From contig JAEWXF010000008.1 of assembly GCA_023396065.1 (NCBI GenBank), forward strand, positions 26,139 to 90,138: a DNA stretch of 64,000 nucleotides, given 5' to 3'. The notes under the pieces are model-generated. The model made no database searches. It worked only from the letters and a program-made list of their open reading frames with translations, and had not been told where the DNA came from. Source of the stretch: Methanobacteriota archaeon. GTDB taxonomy: Archaea > Halobacteriota > Methanomicrobia > Methanomicrobiales > Methanocorpusculaceae. Shown here piece after piece: positions 31,964-41,187 of the stretch. Numbering within the stretch: the stretch's first letter is position 1; each line of letters opens with the position of its first letter. The position numbers and the translations under genes were made by a program.

Positions 31964-33152
31964 TCACGAACGTCCGCCGCGGACAAAGTACACGCTGATT
32001 CTGGATCTGGCGATCCTGAGTATCGTCATCATTTTATTTGTCATAACATTCCATCCGTTCGGGCCGGATTCATCAGAACCGTTTCCGAAGGATGAAGTTG
32101 TCATTGCTGCTGCCCTTTCGATGGAAGGCCCGCTTCAGGAGTTTGGTCTCCATTATAAAGAGGGGATTGAGATGGCCGTTGCCGATGTCAATGCTGCCGG
32201 CGGTATCCGGGGCGTTCCGCTCAGAATCGAGTATCTGGATGATAAAGGCGATCCGAACGTCTCTATCTCGCTGATGTACCAGATTCATGATCTCGGGATT
32301 CCGGTCGCGATTGGTGCGATCGGCAGCAGTAACTCTCTTGCAATGGCTCCGTATGCGGATATGCTGGATATTGTGATGCTGTCTCCCGGGTCTACCACAG
32401 CAGCCCTGACGGCGTATAAGGATGTGTTCCGTACTGTGTCTTCCGATATTTATCAGGGAGGAGGAATGGTCAAAGTTCTGGAAAATCTGGAGGATGCCGA
32501 TACGGTTATGGTCATCTATCTGGACGATCTGTACGGCAAAAGCCTGGAGTACTCGTTTATGCATGAAATAGAGGAGTACTCAAACAAAACAGTTATCTCG
32601 GCCATCGCTATTAATGAGAATACCTCATTTGCTCTGGACAGGGTTATGGACAGTATGATTTCCGGGAATCCTGACGTTGTTGTGCTGATGGTGTATCCCG
32701 AACAGGGGGTTCGCATTATGCAGGCTGCAGAGGCGGCTGGTCTGGATCCGGTCTGGTTCGGTTCGGATACGATGACATCCAGTGATGTCCCGGCCCAGAT
32801 CGGTTCCTATGCGGAGGGGCTTGTCGGGTTTACCCAGGCACATAAACTGACCGTTCCCTCGTTTGCCCAGCGGTATGCCGATGAGTACAACGGATCTTCT
32901 CTTTCTTTCCCGGTTTCGTACGGATACGATGCTGTTGTCCTTTTGGCAACCTGTATTCAGGAAGGGGGATACAGTTATGATGGAATTTCCCATGCCTTAC
33001 GGAATATTCGCCATGTGGGTATCTGTGGTCCCCGGGTGTTTGATGAGAACGGAGACGTTCAGCCGGCATATGATATGGTGGTTCTGCAGAACGGAACGTG
33101 GGAAACCCTCAAATGGAATCAGATTCTGAGTTATGATTATATACGTGACTGA
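31953..33152 (+). CDS. Membrane-anchored periplasmic-binding protein (branched-chain amino acid type)
   Basis: 399 aa from ATG 31953, preceded by AGGAGGAGGA. An uncleaved-looking N-terminal helix (YTLILDLAILSIVIILFVITF) anchors a type-1 solute-binding domain: VVIAAALSMEGPLQEFGLHY, GIEMAVADVNAAGGIRGVPL, EYLDDKGDPN, VAIGAIGSSNSLAMAPYAD and MLSPGSTTAAL are the standard LivJ/Peripla_BP_6 landmarks. There is no ABC permease or ATPase beside it. It overlaps the Nramp-LYT gene, so I infer that it delivers or reports a ligand to that membrane protein. The ligand is unknown; amino acids or amides are usual. Confidence 0.88.
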   Translation: MSGNHERPPRTKYTLILDLAILSIVIILFVITFHPFGPDSSEPFPKDEVVIAAALSMEGPLQEFGLHYKEGIEMAVADVNAAGGIRGVPLRIEYLDDKGDPNVSISLMYQIHDLGIPVAIGAIGSSNSLAMAPYADMLDIVMLSPGSTTAALTAYKDVFRTVSSDIYQGGGMVKVLENLEDADTVMVIYLDDLYGKSLEYSFMHEIEEYSNKTVISAIAINENTSFALDRVMDSMISGNPDVVVLMVYPEQGVRIMQAAEAAGLDPVWFGSDTMTSSDVPAQIGSYAEGLVGFTQAHKLTVPSFAQRYADEYNGSSLSFPVSYGYDAVVLLATCIQEGGYSYDGISHALRNIRHVGICGPRVFDENGDVQPAYDMVVLQNGTWETLKWNQILSYDYIRD

Positions 33153-33172
33153 GGTCAGCATTAATCCGGATA

Positions 33173-33892
33173 CTACTGGCGAAAGAGAAACAGTCCCCAT
33201 CCCATATATTCTCTGCCGTATGCGAGGTACTCATCCTGAATCTGTTCCAGATATCCGGCGACTTCTTCGGCTCCCGGGTCTGCTGCGTGGGAGTCGATGT
33301 ACTCGCGGCAGTTCTGCCAGATGGAGGATTCATAGGTGTCCCAGTCATCGTCGGATGCGGCGATGAGTCCGATGAGATCAAATCCCAGTTCTCTTCCGGT
33401 GGAGATCAGTTCGAATGCGGTCGGAACTTCCGGCCATTCACGGGCGAACTCCGGCGGTATCCGGTCGCGTTTCCAGAATCTGTCACCGATGATGATCACG
33501 CTGCCGTTTTCATCGGCGTACTCTGCCAGATGGGCAAGGGCTTTTTCTGCGCCGCCGAAGATGAATGAACTGCCGAGTGCGGTAACAACGTTGTAGGGTT
33601 CGGCGGGAACGAGGGCTGCGGCATCCACGCATCTGATTTCGATGCTGGTTCCGGCGAGGGTGTTCCTGGCCCGTGCTGCGGACGTCGCCCGCTGTTCTAC
33701 GCCGCAGCCTGAGATGCCGAACGCGTTGTGCCAGAGGGCAAGACAGGTTCCGTTTCCGCATCCGATGTCCAGGACTTTTTTTCCGGGTCCGAGTGCTGCT
33801 GTCCGCCCCGCCTGGAGCAGTTTTTCTGCGGATACGGGGTTCATTATCTCCAGGTTTCCCTGGCTGATGGTTTCAATCTCCGTGAGGTCCAT
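33173..33892 (-). CDS. SAM-dependent methyltransferase (class I)
   Basis: 239 aa. Motif I KKVLDIGCGNGTCLAL (residues about 39-54), motif II acidic residue in GVEQRATSAARAR, and motif IV region NVVTALGSSFIFGGAEKAL. The C-terminal half is specific and aromatic-rich (SIWQNCREYIDSHA, YGREYMGWGLFLF), like SAM-methyltransferases of unknown substrate in methanogens. ATG 33892 is chosen because a TATA-like ACTTAATTTG (minus strand, 33911-33920) lies about 20-28 bp upstream; an earlier start at 33982 would precede it. It is convergent with the solute-binding-protein gene. Confidence 0.82.
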   Translation of the reverse strand: MDLTEIETISQGNLEIMNPVSAEKLLQAGRTAALGPGKKVLDIGCGNGTCLALWHNAFGISGCGVEQRATSAARARNTLAGTSIEIRCVDAAALVPAEPYNVVTALGSSFIFGGAEKALAHLAEYADENGSVIIIGDRFWKRDRIPPEFAREWPEVPTAFELISTGRELGFDLIGLIAASDDDWDTYESSIWQNCREYIDSHAADPGAEEVAGYLEQIQDEYLAYGREYMGWGLFLFRQ

Positions 33893-33986
33893 ACACAGTA
33901 GATGTTTTGCCAAATTAAGTAGTTTTTTCCATATTTCTTGTTTTCCGAACAAAGAAATCTGTGTTATGGAAATTAAATCCATAGGT

Positions 33987-33994
33987 ATTATATC
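33987..33994 (+). promoter_or_regulatory. TATA box of the EamA transporter gene
   Basis: ATTATATC lies 33-40 bp upstream of ATG 34027. Confidence 0.45.
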
Positions 33995-34026
33995 TCTGTC
34001 ACCCTAGTATACCTTCAGATATTTGT

Positions 34027-34989
34027 ATGGATCTGAAAAATCTCTCGCGTTCAGTACTGTTCTGTTCTGTTATTGTGCTGCTTGCGGCATGTTGTTATGG
34101 TATTTTATCGACGATTGTGAAGATTGCTGTCGGGAACGGGGTGGGTATCCCGGTAATTCTGGTCGGCAAATTCTTCTACGGGTGGCTGATTCTCCTGGTT
34201 CTGGTTGTGCTGGTGCATTTCCTCTTTCCAAGAAAGGATACACCGGCCAAAAGTACGCTTCCCCCCTGGAAGCGCGGTCTGATTCTGTTTGGTACCGGCG
34301 TGGTTATGTGCCTCGTTACGGTCTGTTACTTCTATTCGCTCAGTTATCTGCCGGTGTCGGTTGCCGTGATTCTTCTGTTCCAGTTTGCCTGGATGGGTGT
34401 TCTGATTGAGGCTGTTGTGAACCGGAAGCTGCCGTCGCGCAATCAGTGTATTGCGGTGATTATTCTCTTTATCGGAACGGTTCTCGCCGGAGGTACGACC
34501 GGGTTTGGTATGACGATCGAGCCGCTCGGTGTTGTCCTCGGGTTGCTTGCGGCATTCTTCTATGCTCTGTTTGTCCATCTCAGCGGCCGTGTGGAGCCGT
34601 CGCTGACCCCGATGAACCGGAGTTTCCTGATTGCGACCGCCGGTGTCATTTTTGTGTGTGCCCTGATGGCATGCCTTGAAAGCCCTGCGGCAATTCCTGC
34701 AGGTATTTTTGCCGGTGAGTCTCTGATCTACGGTGTTGTTCTCGGTCTGTTTGGTGTTGCCCTGCCGGTTTTGTTCCTGGCGATCGGTGCTCCGCGGATT
34801 AGTACGGGTATGGCCACGATTCTGAACTCGGCGGAGCTGCCGGTCGAGGTGCTTGCGGCTGCCGTGATTCTGGTTGAGGCGGTTTCTGTTCTGCAGTGGC
34901 TGGGTGTGGTGATTATTCTTGCGGGTATTGCGTATCCGCATCTGGTTGAGAGGAAAATTTCCAGCGGGCTTGCTGAGGAATCTGCATAA
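34027..34989 (+). CDS. EamA/DMT-superfamily transporter
   Basis: 320 aa with ten hydrophobic helices arranged as two five-helix EamA repeats. Repeat 1 covers about 12-150 (LLAACCYGILSTIVKIAV ... VAVILLFQFAWMGVLIEAV) and repeat 2 about 165-305 (LLAAFFYALFVHLSG ... AAVILVEAVSVLQWLGVVIILAG), each ending in the usual Gly-rich helix. These are inner-membrane exporters of metabolites or amino acids; the cargo is unknown. The loop between helices 2 and 3 is basic (FPRKDTPAKSTLPPWKRG), placing it in the cytoplasm. Confidence 0.9.
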   Translation: MDLKNLSRSVLFCSVIVLLAACCYGILSTIVKIAVGNGVGIPVILVGKFFYGWLILLVLVVLVHFLFPRKDTPAKSTLPPWKRGLILFGTGVVMCLVTVCYFYSLSYLPVSVAVILLFQFAWMGVLIEAVVNRKLPSRNQCIAVIILFIGTVLAGGTTGFGMTIEPLGVVLGLLAAFFYALFVHLSGRVEPSLTPMNRSFLIATAGVIFVCALMACLESPAAIPAGIFAGESLIYGVVLGLFGVALPVLFLAIGAPRISTGMATILNSAELPVEVLAAAVILVEAVSVLQWLGVVIILAGIAYPHLVERKISSGLAEESA

Positions 34990-35286
34990 TTTTTTCGGTG
35001 ACATTGTTCTGATTTTTTGAGGAATCCTTTTCTCACATTTTTACTGGTTTTCCACGTCTCTCTCAATTATACAGTTAGGTCATTTTCTTTCTCTCTGTCT
35101 GGTCTCTCACGAATCTGTTCTTTTGGTCTACGGTTTTGTTCTTCCGCGCGCTGTTGTGATCCTGGTCTTTCCTGAGTTCCCGGTTGATCTTTGCCAGTTT
35201 TCAGGATCTCTGTTTTCTCTCTTTCTTCCTGATTTTTTTGCACAGTCACTGCATGACTGTGAGAATACGCGGGCACCAGCTACCGT

Positions 35287-35307
35287 TCCTGCGGCTTCGC
35301 CGCAGGA
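35287..35307 (+). terminator. Strong 9-bp hairpin
   Basis: Perfect arms TCCTGCGGC and GCCGCAGGA around a 3-nt loop. It could be a transcription end or part of a structured RNA with the hairpin at 35241-35261. Confidence 0.35.
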
Positions 35308-35319
35308 TTAAACCGGAAG

Positions 35320-35327
35320 GTATATAC
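35320..35327 (+). promoter_or_regulatory. TATA box at the head of the glycan cluster
   Basis: GTATATAC in GGTATATACC. The predicted start is near 35350, leaving an unusually long leader of about 180 nt. Confidence 0.5.
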
Positions 35328-35533
35328 CCCCCCCAAATGCTTCTTACAAATAGGTTGATACAATGGAACCTGTTTCTTAAGAAGTACTCCTTCAGAGAGA
35401 CTATTGAGAAATCCCATGGGTATTCTCCCCTGCCTTTTTCGATTTTCCGGCAGGTCCTTTTTCTCTTCCTCTTTGTATCATAAGCTGCAGGAACACGCAG
35501 CAGTCTGAGTTGTATGATCCGAGGAAGTTCATT

Positions 35534-36466
35534 ATGATAATTGGTATTATTGGTAACGGAGACGTGGCTGAGTCGTATGTCCGTGCATATTCCACTCTGA
35601 AGGACGTGGATGGTGTGGTGTTTTTTGGCGGCAGTGACGATTGCGGTCGGACTGATCATCAGGATTTTTCTGTTGAGTCCGTCACTTCCCGGGATGCATT
35701 TCTGAGTCGCGTGGATGCAGTCAGTGTGTGTACTCCGGTTGGTAACTGCCTTGATACCGTTTTGCCGGGTCTTGACTGTGGCGTTCCCCTGTTGATTGAT
35801 CTGCCGATGTTTTCCTCTTCCGTTGAGGCCGGGAATCTGCTGGATCATGTTTCATCCGGGTCTGTTGCAGGTGTCGGAAGTGTCCTACGGTTTAATCCGG
35901 TTGTGCCAGAGATTGCAGCCCTCCTTGATACTCCCCGATACGTTTCTCTCCAGCATCAGGTTCCGGTCGGCTCTGCCGGAGGCTCAGTGGTTCGGTCGCT
36001 TATGATACAAGATCTTGACATTATCCGTTCGTATTGCCTTCGGGGTGAGTATACGATTTCTGCGGTCGGGTCTGCTGATGCGATGTATGTTTTGATCAAA
36101 AACGGAACTGTGCCGATATATCTGTCTGCAAACCGGCGGTCTTTGCAGCGTGTCAGTACGATTTACCTTGAACAGGACACATTTACGGTTGAGGGGGATT
36201 TCCTGAAGCAGGAGGTTTGTGTTGGTCGTGCTCCTGCTGTATGTTCTGAGGAGAACGGGTGTTCTGTTGAAGGAGTGGCAGTTGAACGGATTGTCCCTGA
36301 GAAGGCTGATCCACTGAGTACTCAGCTGAAGGTGTTTGCCGAATGTGTCCGTACCCGGACGCAGTTCCCGATTTCACTCGGGGATGCGGTGAAGACGCTT
36401 GAGCTGTGTGAACAGATAGAGCGTGCTGCTTTGGCTGGCGTGAAACAGGGGAATGAATCGGGGTAG
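35534..36466 (+). CDS. Gfo/Idh/MocA-type oxidoreductase, probably nucleotide-sugar
   Basis: 310 aa. An N-terminal Rossmann motif (IIGIIGNGDVAESYVRAY) and the family pattern VDAVSVCTPVGNCLDTV...GVPLLIDLP. The catalytic Lys of the usual EKP motif is replaced (IDLPM), and the later HD motif reads IQDLDII, so the acid-base residues differ from standard sugar dehydrogenases. A WlbA/GnnA-like origin is plausible, but activity on UDP-sugars is unsure. ATG 35534 has GAGGAAG at 35521-35527. Glycosyltransferases follow directly (4 nt), so it belongs to the surface-glycan operon. Confidence 0.75.
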   Translation: MIIGIIGNGDVAESYVRAYSTLKDVDGVVFFGGSDDCGRTDHQDFSVESVTSRDAFLSRVDAVSVCTPVGNCLDTVLPGLDCGVPLLIDLPMFSSSVEAGNLLDHVSSGSVAGVGSVLRFNPVVPEIAALLDTPRYVSLQHQVPVGSAGGSVVRSLMIQDLDIIRSYCLRGEYTISAVGSADAMYVLIKNGTVPIYLSANRRSLQRVSTIYLEQDTFTVEGDFLKQEVCVGRAPAVCSEENGCSVEGVAVERIVPEKADPLSTQLKVFAECVRTRTQFPISLGDAVKTLELCEQIERAALAGVKQGNESG

Positions 36467-36470
36467 TGCT

Positions 36471-37394
36471 ATGACGGAGAGTGCCCAGTCATCCGGTTTT
36501 CCAACGGTCATGGTTGGTATGCCTGCGTATAACGAGGAGCTCCGTGTAGGGACAACCGTTTCCGAGGTGAAACCGTATGCCGATGTCGTTGTTGTTGTTG
36601 ATGACGGATCGAAAGATAAGACTGTGGAGGTTGCCGAGAATGCCGGTGCGATGGTAATCCGCCACAAGGTTAACAGGGGATACGGTGGGGCACTCCGGAC
36701 AATTTTTCGGACGGCAAAGAAGTATAAGCCGGATATCTTAGTCATTATCGATTCAGATGGTCAGCATAATCCGGCTGATGTTCCGCGTTTTATTGAGAAA
36801 ATTGAGGATGGGTATGATGTTGTTATCGGTTCACGTTTCCTTTCCAAAGAAAGTCAGGAGAAGATTCCTGCGTATCGTCGCTTTGGGATGAAAGTTCTTG
36901 ACCGGGCAACTGATATGGCTTTGGGGAATGCACATGTGACGGATTCTCAGTCAGGTTTTCGTGCGTATACCCGTGATGCGTACACTGTTGTGAACATTTC
37001 CGGAGACGGGATGTCAGCGGGCTCGGAGATTCTTGTGCAGCTTTGTGACCGGAAGATGAGTATCGGGGAGATTCCAATTTCTGTGAGATATGATATCGGG
37101 GATACGAGCTCCCAGAGTCCGGTGAAGCATGGGGTTTCTGTTCTTATGAATGTCGTGCGGTTTGTGACAATCAGGAGGCCGATGACGGTGTTTGGGATTC
37201 CGGGAGTCGTCATTCTGGTTGTTGGAATTGTTCTTGCGATAAAGGCATTCGAGATTGTGGCCCAGACGGGTATTTGGGCAACGAATATGACACTCGGTGC
37301 GGCGATGATGCTGGTCATGGGGATGCTGCTGGTAAGCGTGGCTCTGATTTTGTACACGATAAGCCAGATGATTGGGATGACGGTGAGGGGATGA
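36471..37394 (+). CDS. GT2 family glycosyltransferase (dolichyl-phosphate-sugar synthase-like) with membrane tail
   Basis: 307 aa. GT-A catalytic domain: VMVGMPAYNEELRVG, VVVVDDGSKDKTVEVAE, HKVNRGYGGALRTIF, VIIDSDGQHNP (the DxD-type metal site) and VIGSRFLSKE, followed by two C-terminal membrane helices (about 248-272 and 277-300). This is the usual form of archaeal enzymes that load hexose onto dolichyl phosphate or act at the membrane face. ATG 36471 has GGGGT 7 nt upstream; the ATG at 36453 overlaps its own ribosome site. Confidence 0.88.
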   Translation: MTESAQSSGFPTVMVGMPAYNEELRVGTTVSEVKPYADVVVVVDDGSKDKTVEVAENAGAMVIRHKVNRGYGGALRTIFRTAKKYKPDILVIIDSDGQHNPADVPRFIEKIEDGYDVVIGSRFLSKESQEKIPAYRRFGMKVLDRATDMALGNAHVTDSQSGFRAYTRDAYTVVNISGDGMSAGSEILVQLCDRKMSIGEIPISVRYDIGDTSSQSPVKHGVSVLMNVVRFVTIRRPMTVFGIPGVVILVVGIVLAIKAFEIVAQTGIWATNMTLGAAMMLVMGMLLVSVALILYTISQMIGMTVRG

Positions 37395-37396
37395 TG

Positions 37397-38350
37397 ATGG
37401 GTAAGCCGCTTGTGAGTGTGGTCATTCCATTGTACAACAAGGAGTCGACAATAGCGAAGTCTATTGATTCTGTATTATCGCAGACTGTATGTGACTTTGA
37501 ACTGATTGTCATTGATGGACATTCTACTGATAACAGTAAGTCCATTGTTTCATCGTACATGGATGAGAGAATTCACCTTGCTTCGCAGATTGGAATGGGT
37601 GTTTCAGGCGCAAGGAATCAGGGAATTAAATTAGCTCACTCAGATTTCATTGCATTTTTAGATGCTGATGATGAGTGGATGCCTGATTTTCTTGAAACGG
37701 TGTTACGGCTGCGTACGATGTATCCAGATGCTGGAATGTATGGAACTGCCTTTTCTGTTTTTCAGGAGGGATCGTTTGTTCATGATATCGTCTTGCACGC
37801 TGCATTAGGCGAGCGTATTCTAACGTCATATTTTGGAGATTTTATTGCATTGGGGTGCCCTTTGATTATTACTTCTTCTTTTGCAACACCAAAAAATATT
37901 TTAGAAGAAGTGTCTGGATATCCTGAAAATTTGCGTGTTGGTGAGGATCATGAGTTGTTTGGAAAGATTGCTCTTCAGCATCCTGTAGCATATTCTCCAA
38001 AGGTTTGCAGTCGTTATAATCTCAATTCTGAGAACAGTACAGATGTTGTACATTTTCTCCTTGAGGTACCCTTGGAACAGTATCTGAAAAACGCCATCAG
38101 TGATGAAAAAATGAGGACTATCTCTAATCTCAAGGACTATATGGATTACTGGAGACTGAGAACTGGTGCCAGAAATATCTACTCCGGTTTCAGAAGAGAG
38201 GGGAGAGAACAGCTGTCTTCTGTTAGCTCTCCAAACTCATATCTGCTGAAAAAATTGTTCTTACTCATTTCATATGTACCATTTGATTTATCTAGAATAT
38301 CTTCAAAGACTGTTCGCAGAGTACTGAGAGGGGTGAGTTTGTCAATATGA
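37397..38350 (+). CDS. GT2 family glycosyltransferase
   Basis: 317 aa. GT-A start LVSVVIPLYNKESTIAKSID, VIDGHSTDNSKSIV, GVSGARNQGI and FLDADDEW (metal-binding DxD), then LRVGEDHELFGKIAL in the acceptor half. There is no membrane tail. Three in-frame ATGs stand in a row at 37391, 37394 and 37397; the third has GAGG at the best distance and the previous gene's stop is at 37394, so 37397 is taken. AT content starts to rise within this gene. The acceptor sugar is not predictable. Confidence 0.85.
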   Translation: MGKPLVSVVIPLYNKESTIAKSIDSVLSQTVCDFELIVIDGHSTDNSKSIVSSYMDERIHLASQIGMGVSGARNQGIKLAHSDFIAFLDADDEWMPDFLETVLRLRTMYPDAGMYGTAFSVFQEGSFVHDIVLHAALGERILTSYFGDFIALGCPLIITSSFATPKNILEEVSGYPENLRVGEDHELFGKIALQHPVAYSPKVCSRYNLNSENSTDVVHFLLEVPLEQYLKNAISDEKMRTISNLKDYMDYWRLRTGARNIYSGFRREGREQLSSVSSPNSYLLKKLFLLISYVPFDLSRISSKTVRRVLRGVSLSI

Positions 38351-38426
38351 GGATCTTTACAGCCATCGGTTCTTTAAAAAATTTTAGTCACATCGGTGAA
38401 AAGTATTTGGAAATCTGGGTTCTATT

Positions 38427-39872
38427 ATGAAGATATATTTATTAAATCCCCCGTTTCTTCCTCATTTTGGGCGAAGTGCACGATGGCAGGATACTGGCAG
38501 GGCTGGAACATTGTATTATCCGATCTGGTTGTCATATGCTGCAGCTCTTTTAGAGGCGGAACATGAAATCCGACTTGTTGATGCTCCTGCATGGAACTGG
38601 ACTAAAGTAGATGTACTGAAGGATGTTGGTGAGTTCAACCCTGATCTTTTCGTCTTTGACTCCAGTTTTCCAAGTCTGAAGAATGATATTAGCTTTGCGA
38701 CAGATATTAAGTGTCAGTACCCTTCAGCTATAGTAGTTCTTGTAGGTCCTCCTGCCTCACTATATGCGGATAAGATATTGGCAAATGAAGGAATTGATGT
38801 GGTTGCAAGGTGGGAGTATGATTTTACTCTGAAAGAACTTGTTAAGGTTTTTCAAAATCACGAGAGTATTTCGTCGGTATCTGGAATTAGTTATCGCCAG
38901 AATGGAATTATCCATCATAATGCCGATCGTGAGTTTACCACATCCGAGATGCTGGATACGGTGCCGTTTGTTTCGCCAATTTATAAGAAATATCTGAACA
39001 TTACTGATTATTTCCTTGGCCAGTCTTTGTATCCTGAAGTTCAGATCTTTACTGGAAGGGGTTGTCCAAATCAATGTACGTTTTGTTCATGGCCGCAGAC
39101 TTTGACAGGACGTTGCTATCGTATGAGAAATATTTCAAATGTGCTTGATGAAGTGGAATGGATCGAAAATAATCTGGGTGCAAAAGAGATATTTTTTGAG
39201 GATGATACATTTACTCTCAGCAAAAAGCGAGTAATGGAGTTCTGTAATGGGTATATAGAACGAGGACTGTCTATCGCGTGGTCATGCAATGCAAGAGCCA
39301 ATACTCTTGATTTAGAGACGATGCAGATGATGAAGGCTGCTCATTGCCGTCTTCTTATTGCAGGCTTTGAGTCCGGTTCTGAGAAAATTCTTAAATCTAT
39401 TAAAAAAGGTATTACACTTGAGCAGATTCGAACGTTTTCGAAAAATGCAAAACGTGCAGGTCTTTTGGTTCACGGTGATTTCATTGTTGGTTTGCCTGGT
39501 GAGACAAAAGAAACAATCAGAGAAACACGGCGTCTTATTGATGAGATCAGACCGGATATTATCCAGGTTGCAGTTGCATCTCCATTTCCCGGAACAGAGT
39601 TCTATGACTGGTGTCATGAACAGGGATATCTGCTGACGACTGATCCAAATGAGTATTTAGATGCTGATGGGCACCAAAAGGCGATTATCTCGTATCCCGA
39701 TCTGAGTAATGAAGAGATGGTTTCTGAGGTTAACTCTCTGTTGAGAGACTATTATGTGTCAATAAGATACGTTCCGTTGGCCTTGGGTCAGATTTTTAGG
39801 CGAAATGGAATGGATGAGCTAAAGAGGTTATGGTTTTCTGCAAAAATGTTTTTAGGATATTCTAATGCGTGA
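38427..39872 (+). CDS. B12-binding radical SAM protein
   Basis: 481 aa. An N-terminal cobalamin-binding-like domain (LLNPPFLPHFG, YPIWLSYAAALLEAEHEIRLVDAP, FDSSFPSLKN, VVLVGPPASLYA) then a radical SAM core with the cluster motif GCPNQCTFCSWP (Cys spacing CxxxCxxC), EIFFEDDTFTLSKKRVMEF and GDFIVGLPGETKETI. This subfamily does radical methylation, ring or carbon rearrangement on lipids or sugars. Its place between glycosyltransferases suggests a modified sugar or lipid carrier (inference). The gene is AT-rich with a weak ribosome site. The gap of 76 nt to the previous gene is the largest in the early part of the cluster. Confidence 0.88.
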   Translation: MKIYLLNPPFLPHFGRSARWQDTGRAGTLYYPIWLSYAAALLEAEHEIRLVDAPAWNWTKVDVLKDVGEFNPDLFVFDSSFPSLKNDISFATDIKCQYPSAIVVLVGPPASLYADKILANEGIDVVARWEYDFTLKELVKVFQNHESISSVSGISYRQNGIIHHNADREFTTSEMLDTVPFVSPIYKKYLNITDYFLGQSLYPEVQIFTGRGCPNQCTFCSWPQTLTGRCYRMRNISNVLDEVEWIENNLGAKEIFFEDDTFTLSKKRVMEFCNGYIERGLSIAWSCNARANTLDLETMQMMKAAHCRLLIAGFESGSEKILKSIKKGITLEQIRTFSKNAKRAGLLVHGDFIVGLPGETKETIRETRRLIDEIRPDIIQVAVASPFPGTEFYDWCHEQGYLLTTDPNEYLDADGHQKAIISYPDLSNEEMVSEVNSLLRDYYVSIRYVPLALGQIFRRNGMDELKRLWFSAKMFLGYSNA

Positions 39873-39930
39873 TATATAATGTTTAGATTATGTTTTAGAG
39901 AAAGAAATTGTGGGATTTTATGGTGTTATC

Positions 39931-41166
39931 ATGGGCTGTGATCTGATTCTTTACAACGGAACCTATTTAAATAAAGGTGGCGCGGCAATTGCTTACGGGA
40001 CGCTTAAAATCTTACGTGAGCTAGGACTCAAATTTAAGTACATCGTGGATCCAGATCCCAATTTTCCGTTTAAGGCTATGGGTTTAATTCCCATCTATAG
40101 ATATTCAGATACTTTTTCTGTAAATCCCATCCCCTCAGTAAATCCAATATATACAGCAAAACCCTTTGTTCGCTGTTTGGCTAATTCATTCAGTAAAGAT
40201 CTACTCTCATTTAAAGGAGTCCCTATCTGGCACATTGGTGATAGTCCATTTGGAGATACGCGGTCGGGATTGTCTATAGTCGGCCAAATTTTTTCTTTAT
40301 CTAGTTTGAAACACTCTCTAGGAAGCCGAGCTGTTGTGGGTGGTGTATCTTTAGCACAACCTGTAACAAAAATTGGAAAATTAACTCTTCCTAGGTTTTT
40401 CAAATATGATGTGGACTATGTCTATACTAGGGGGAGTTACACAAATGATAATTTGGCTTCGTGGGGAGTTGCTAAAAATAAATATTCTCCCATTTGTGAT
40501 TTTGCATTTCACTTGGATGCGGATGATACCTACTCTCTTTCTCCAGGCATTAGGAAAACTTTTGAGTGCTTTTCCAATGGGGGACCAAAAATAGCACTTG
40601 TATTGCGTGAGTTTAAGATTAATGGCTCTAGTGATGAATATATTAGTAAAATTACATCGTTCGTAAAGGACCTTGAAAACGCAGGATATGATGTGTATTA
40701 CGTCCCAACTACATATGCTTTTCTAATTCCAGAAAATGATTATCGATATCTTGTGGATGTTTTGCACGTTTCTCAGGATAAGATTATCTATATCCGTGAT
40801 AACACTCCTGGTGAAATTATCTCTATTTTGAGTAATTTCGATTGCGTCATTTCTACTAGACTTCATGGAGCTATATTGGGGACTTTGGCGCATGTGCCTA
40901 CCATTCATCTTTATGAAGGGGGAAAAAGTTTGGAGGTTTTACGAGAGGTCTATGGAGATCTTGTTCCAATGATTAATCTCTATGATTTTACAATGCAATA
41001 TCCTAATTTGGATATATTATCTCTTGTGGGTGGATTGTTGCATAATTCAACATGTCTTTCTAAAAATTTTGAGGACTGCATTTGCCAAGCCAGGGTATCA
41101 AGTTTGAGGCATATTGAAAGTACTATTCATGATGTTCTCGATCTTTCCTGTGATTTTGATATGTAA
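39931..41166 (+). CDS. Polysaccharide pyruvyl transferase family protein
   Basis: 411 aa. Typical blocks of the family: YNGTYLNKGGAAIAYGTLKIL at the start, WHIGDSPFGD, VYTRGSYTNDNLASWG, ICDFAFHL, KIIYIRDNTPGEIISIL, and the C-terminal CVISTRLHGAILGTLAHVPT (DxxxxxRLH signature). It transfers pyruvate from PEP to make a ketal on a sugar, or has a related role. ATG 39931 is preferred over the GTG at 39910. A TATA-like GATATATAA near 39870 could give it a promoter of its own. The gene is strongly AT-rich. Confidence 0.85.
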   Translation: MGCDLILYNGTYLNKGGAAIAYGTLKILRELGLKFKYIVDPDPNFPFKAMGLIPIYRYSDTFSVNPIPSVNPIYTAKPFVRCLANSFSKDLLSFKGVPIWHIGDSPFGDTRSGLSIVGQIFSLSSLKHSLGSRAVVGGVSLAQPVTKIGKLTLPRFFKYDVDYVYTRGSYTNDNLASWGVAKNKYSPICDFAFHLDADDTYSLSPGIRKTFECFSNGGPKIALVLREFKINGSSDEYISKITSFVKDLENAGYDVYYVPTTYAFLIPENDYRYLVDVLHVSQDKIIYIRDNTPGEIISILSNFDCVISTRLHGAILGTLAHVPTIHLYEGGKSLEVLREVYGDLVPMINLYDFTMQYPNLDILSLVGGLLHNSTCLSKNFEDCICQARVSSLRHIESTIHDVLDLSCDFDM

Positions 41167-41187
41167 TATTCAATTGGTGATCTCCTT

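Larger units (their letters stand above)
34990..35533. other. Gene-free region with two hairpins before the glycan cluster
   Basis: About 540 bp. The first 250 bp are strongly pyrimidine-biased, and the open frames in them are low-complexity. Two hairpins follow: CACAGTCA/TGACTGTG (35241-35261) and TCCTGCGGC/GCCGCAGGA (35287-35307). A TATA box (35321-35327) leads into a leader of about 180 nt before the gene at 35534. Confidence 0.5.

Noticed and set aside
35067..35276. Charged minus-strand frame of 69 codons
   Set aside because: It lies in a pyrimidine-biased tract that yields Glu/Arg/Lys-rich frames by composition; no ribosome site, promoter or homolog-like motif is visible.
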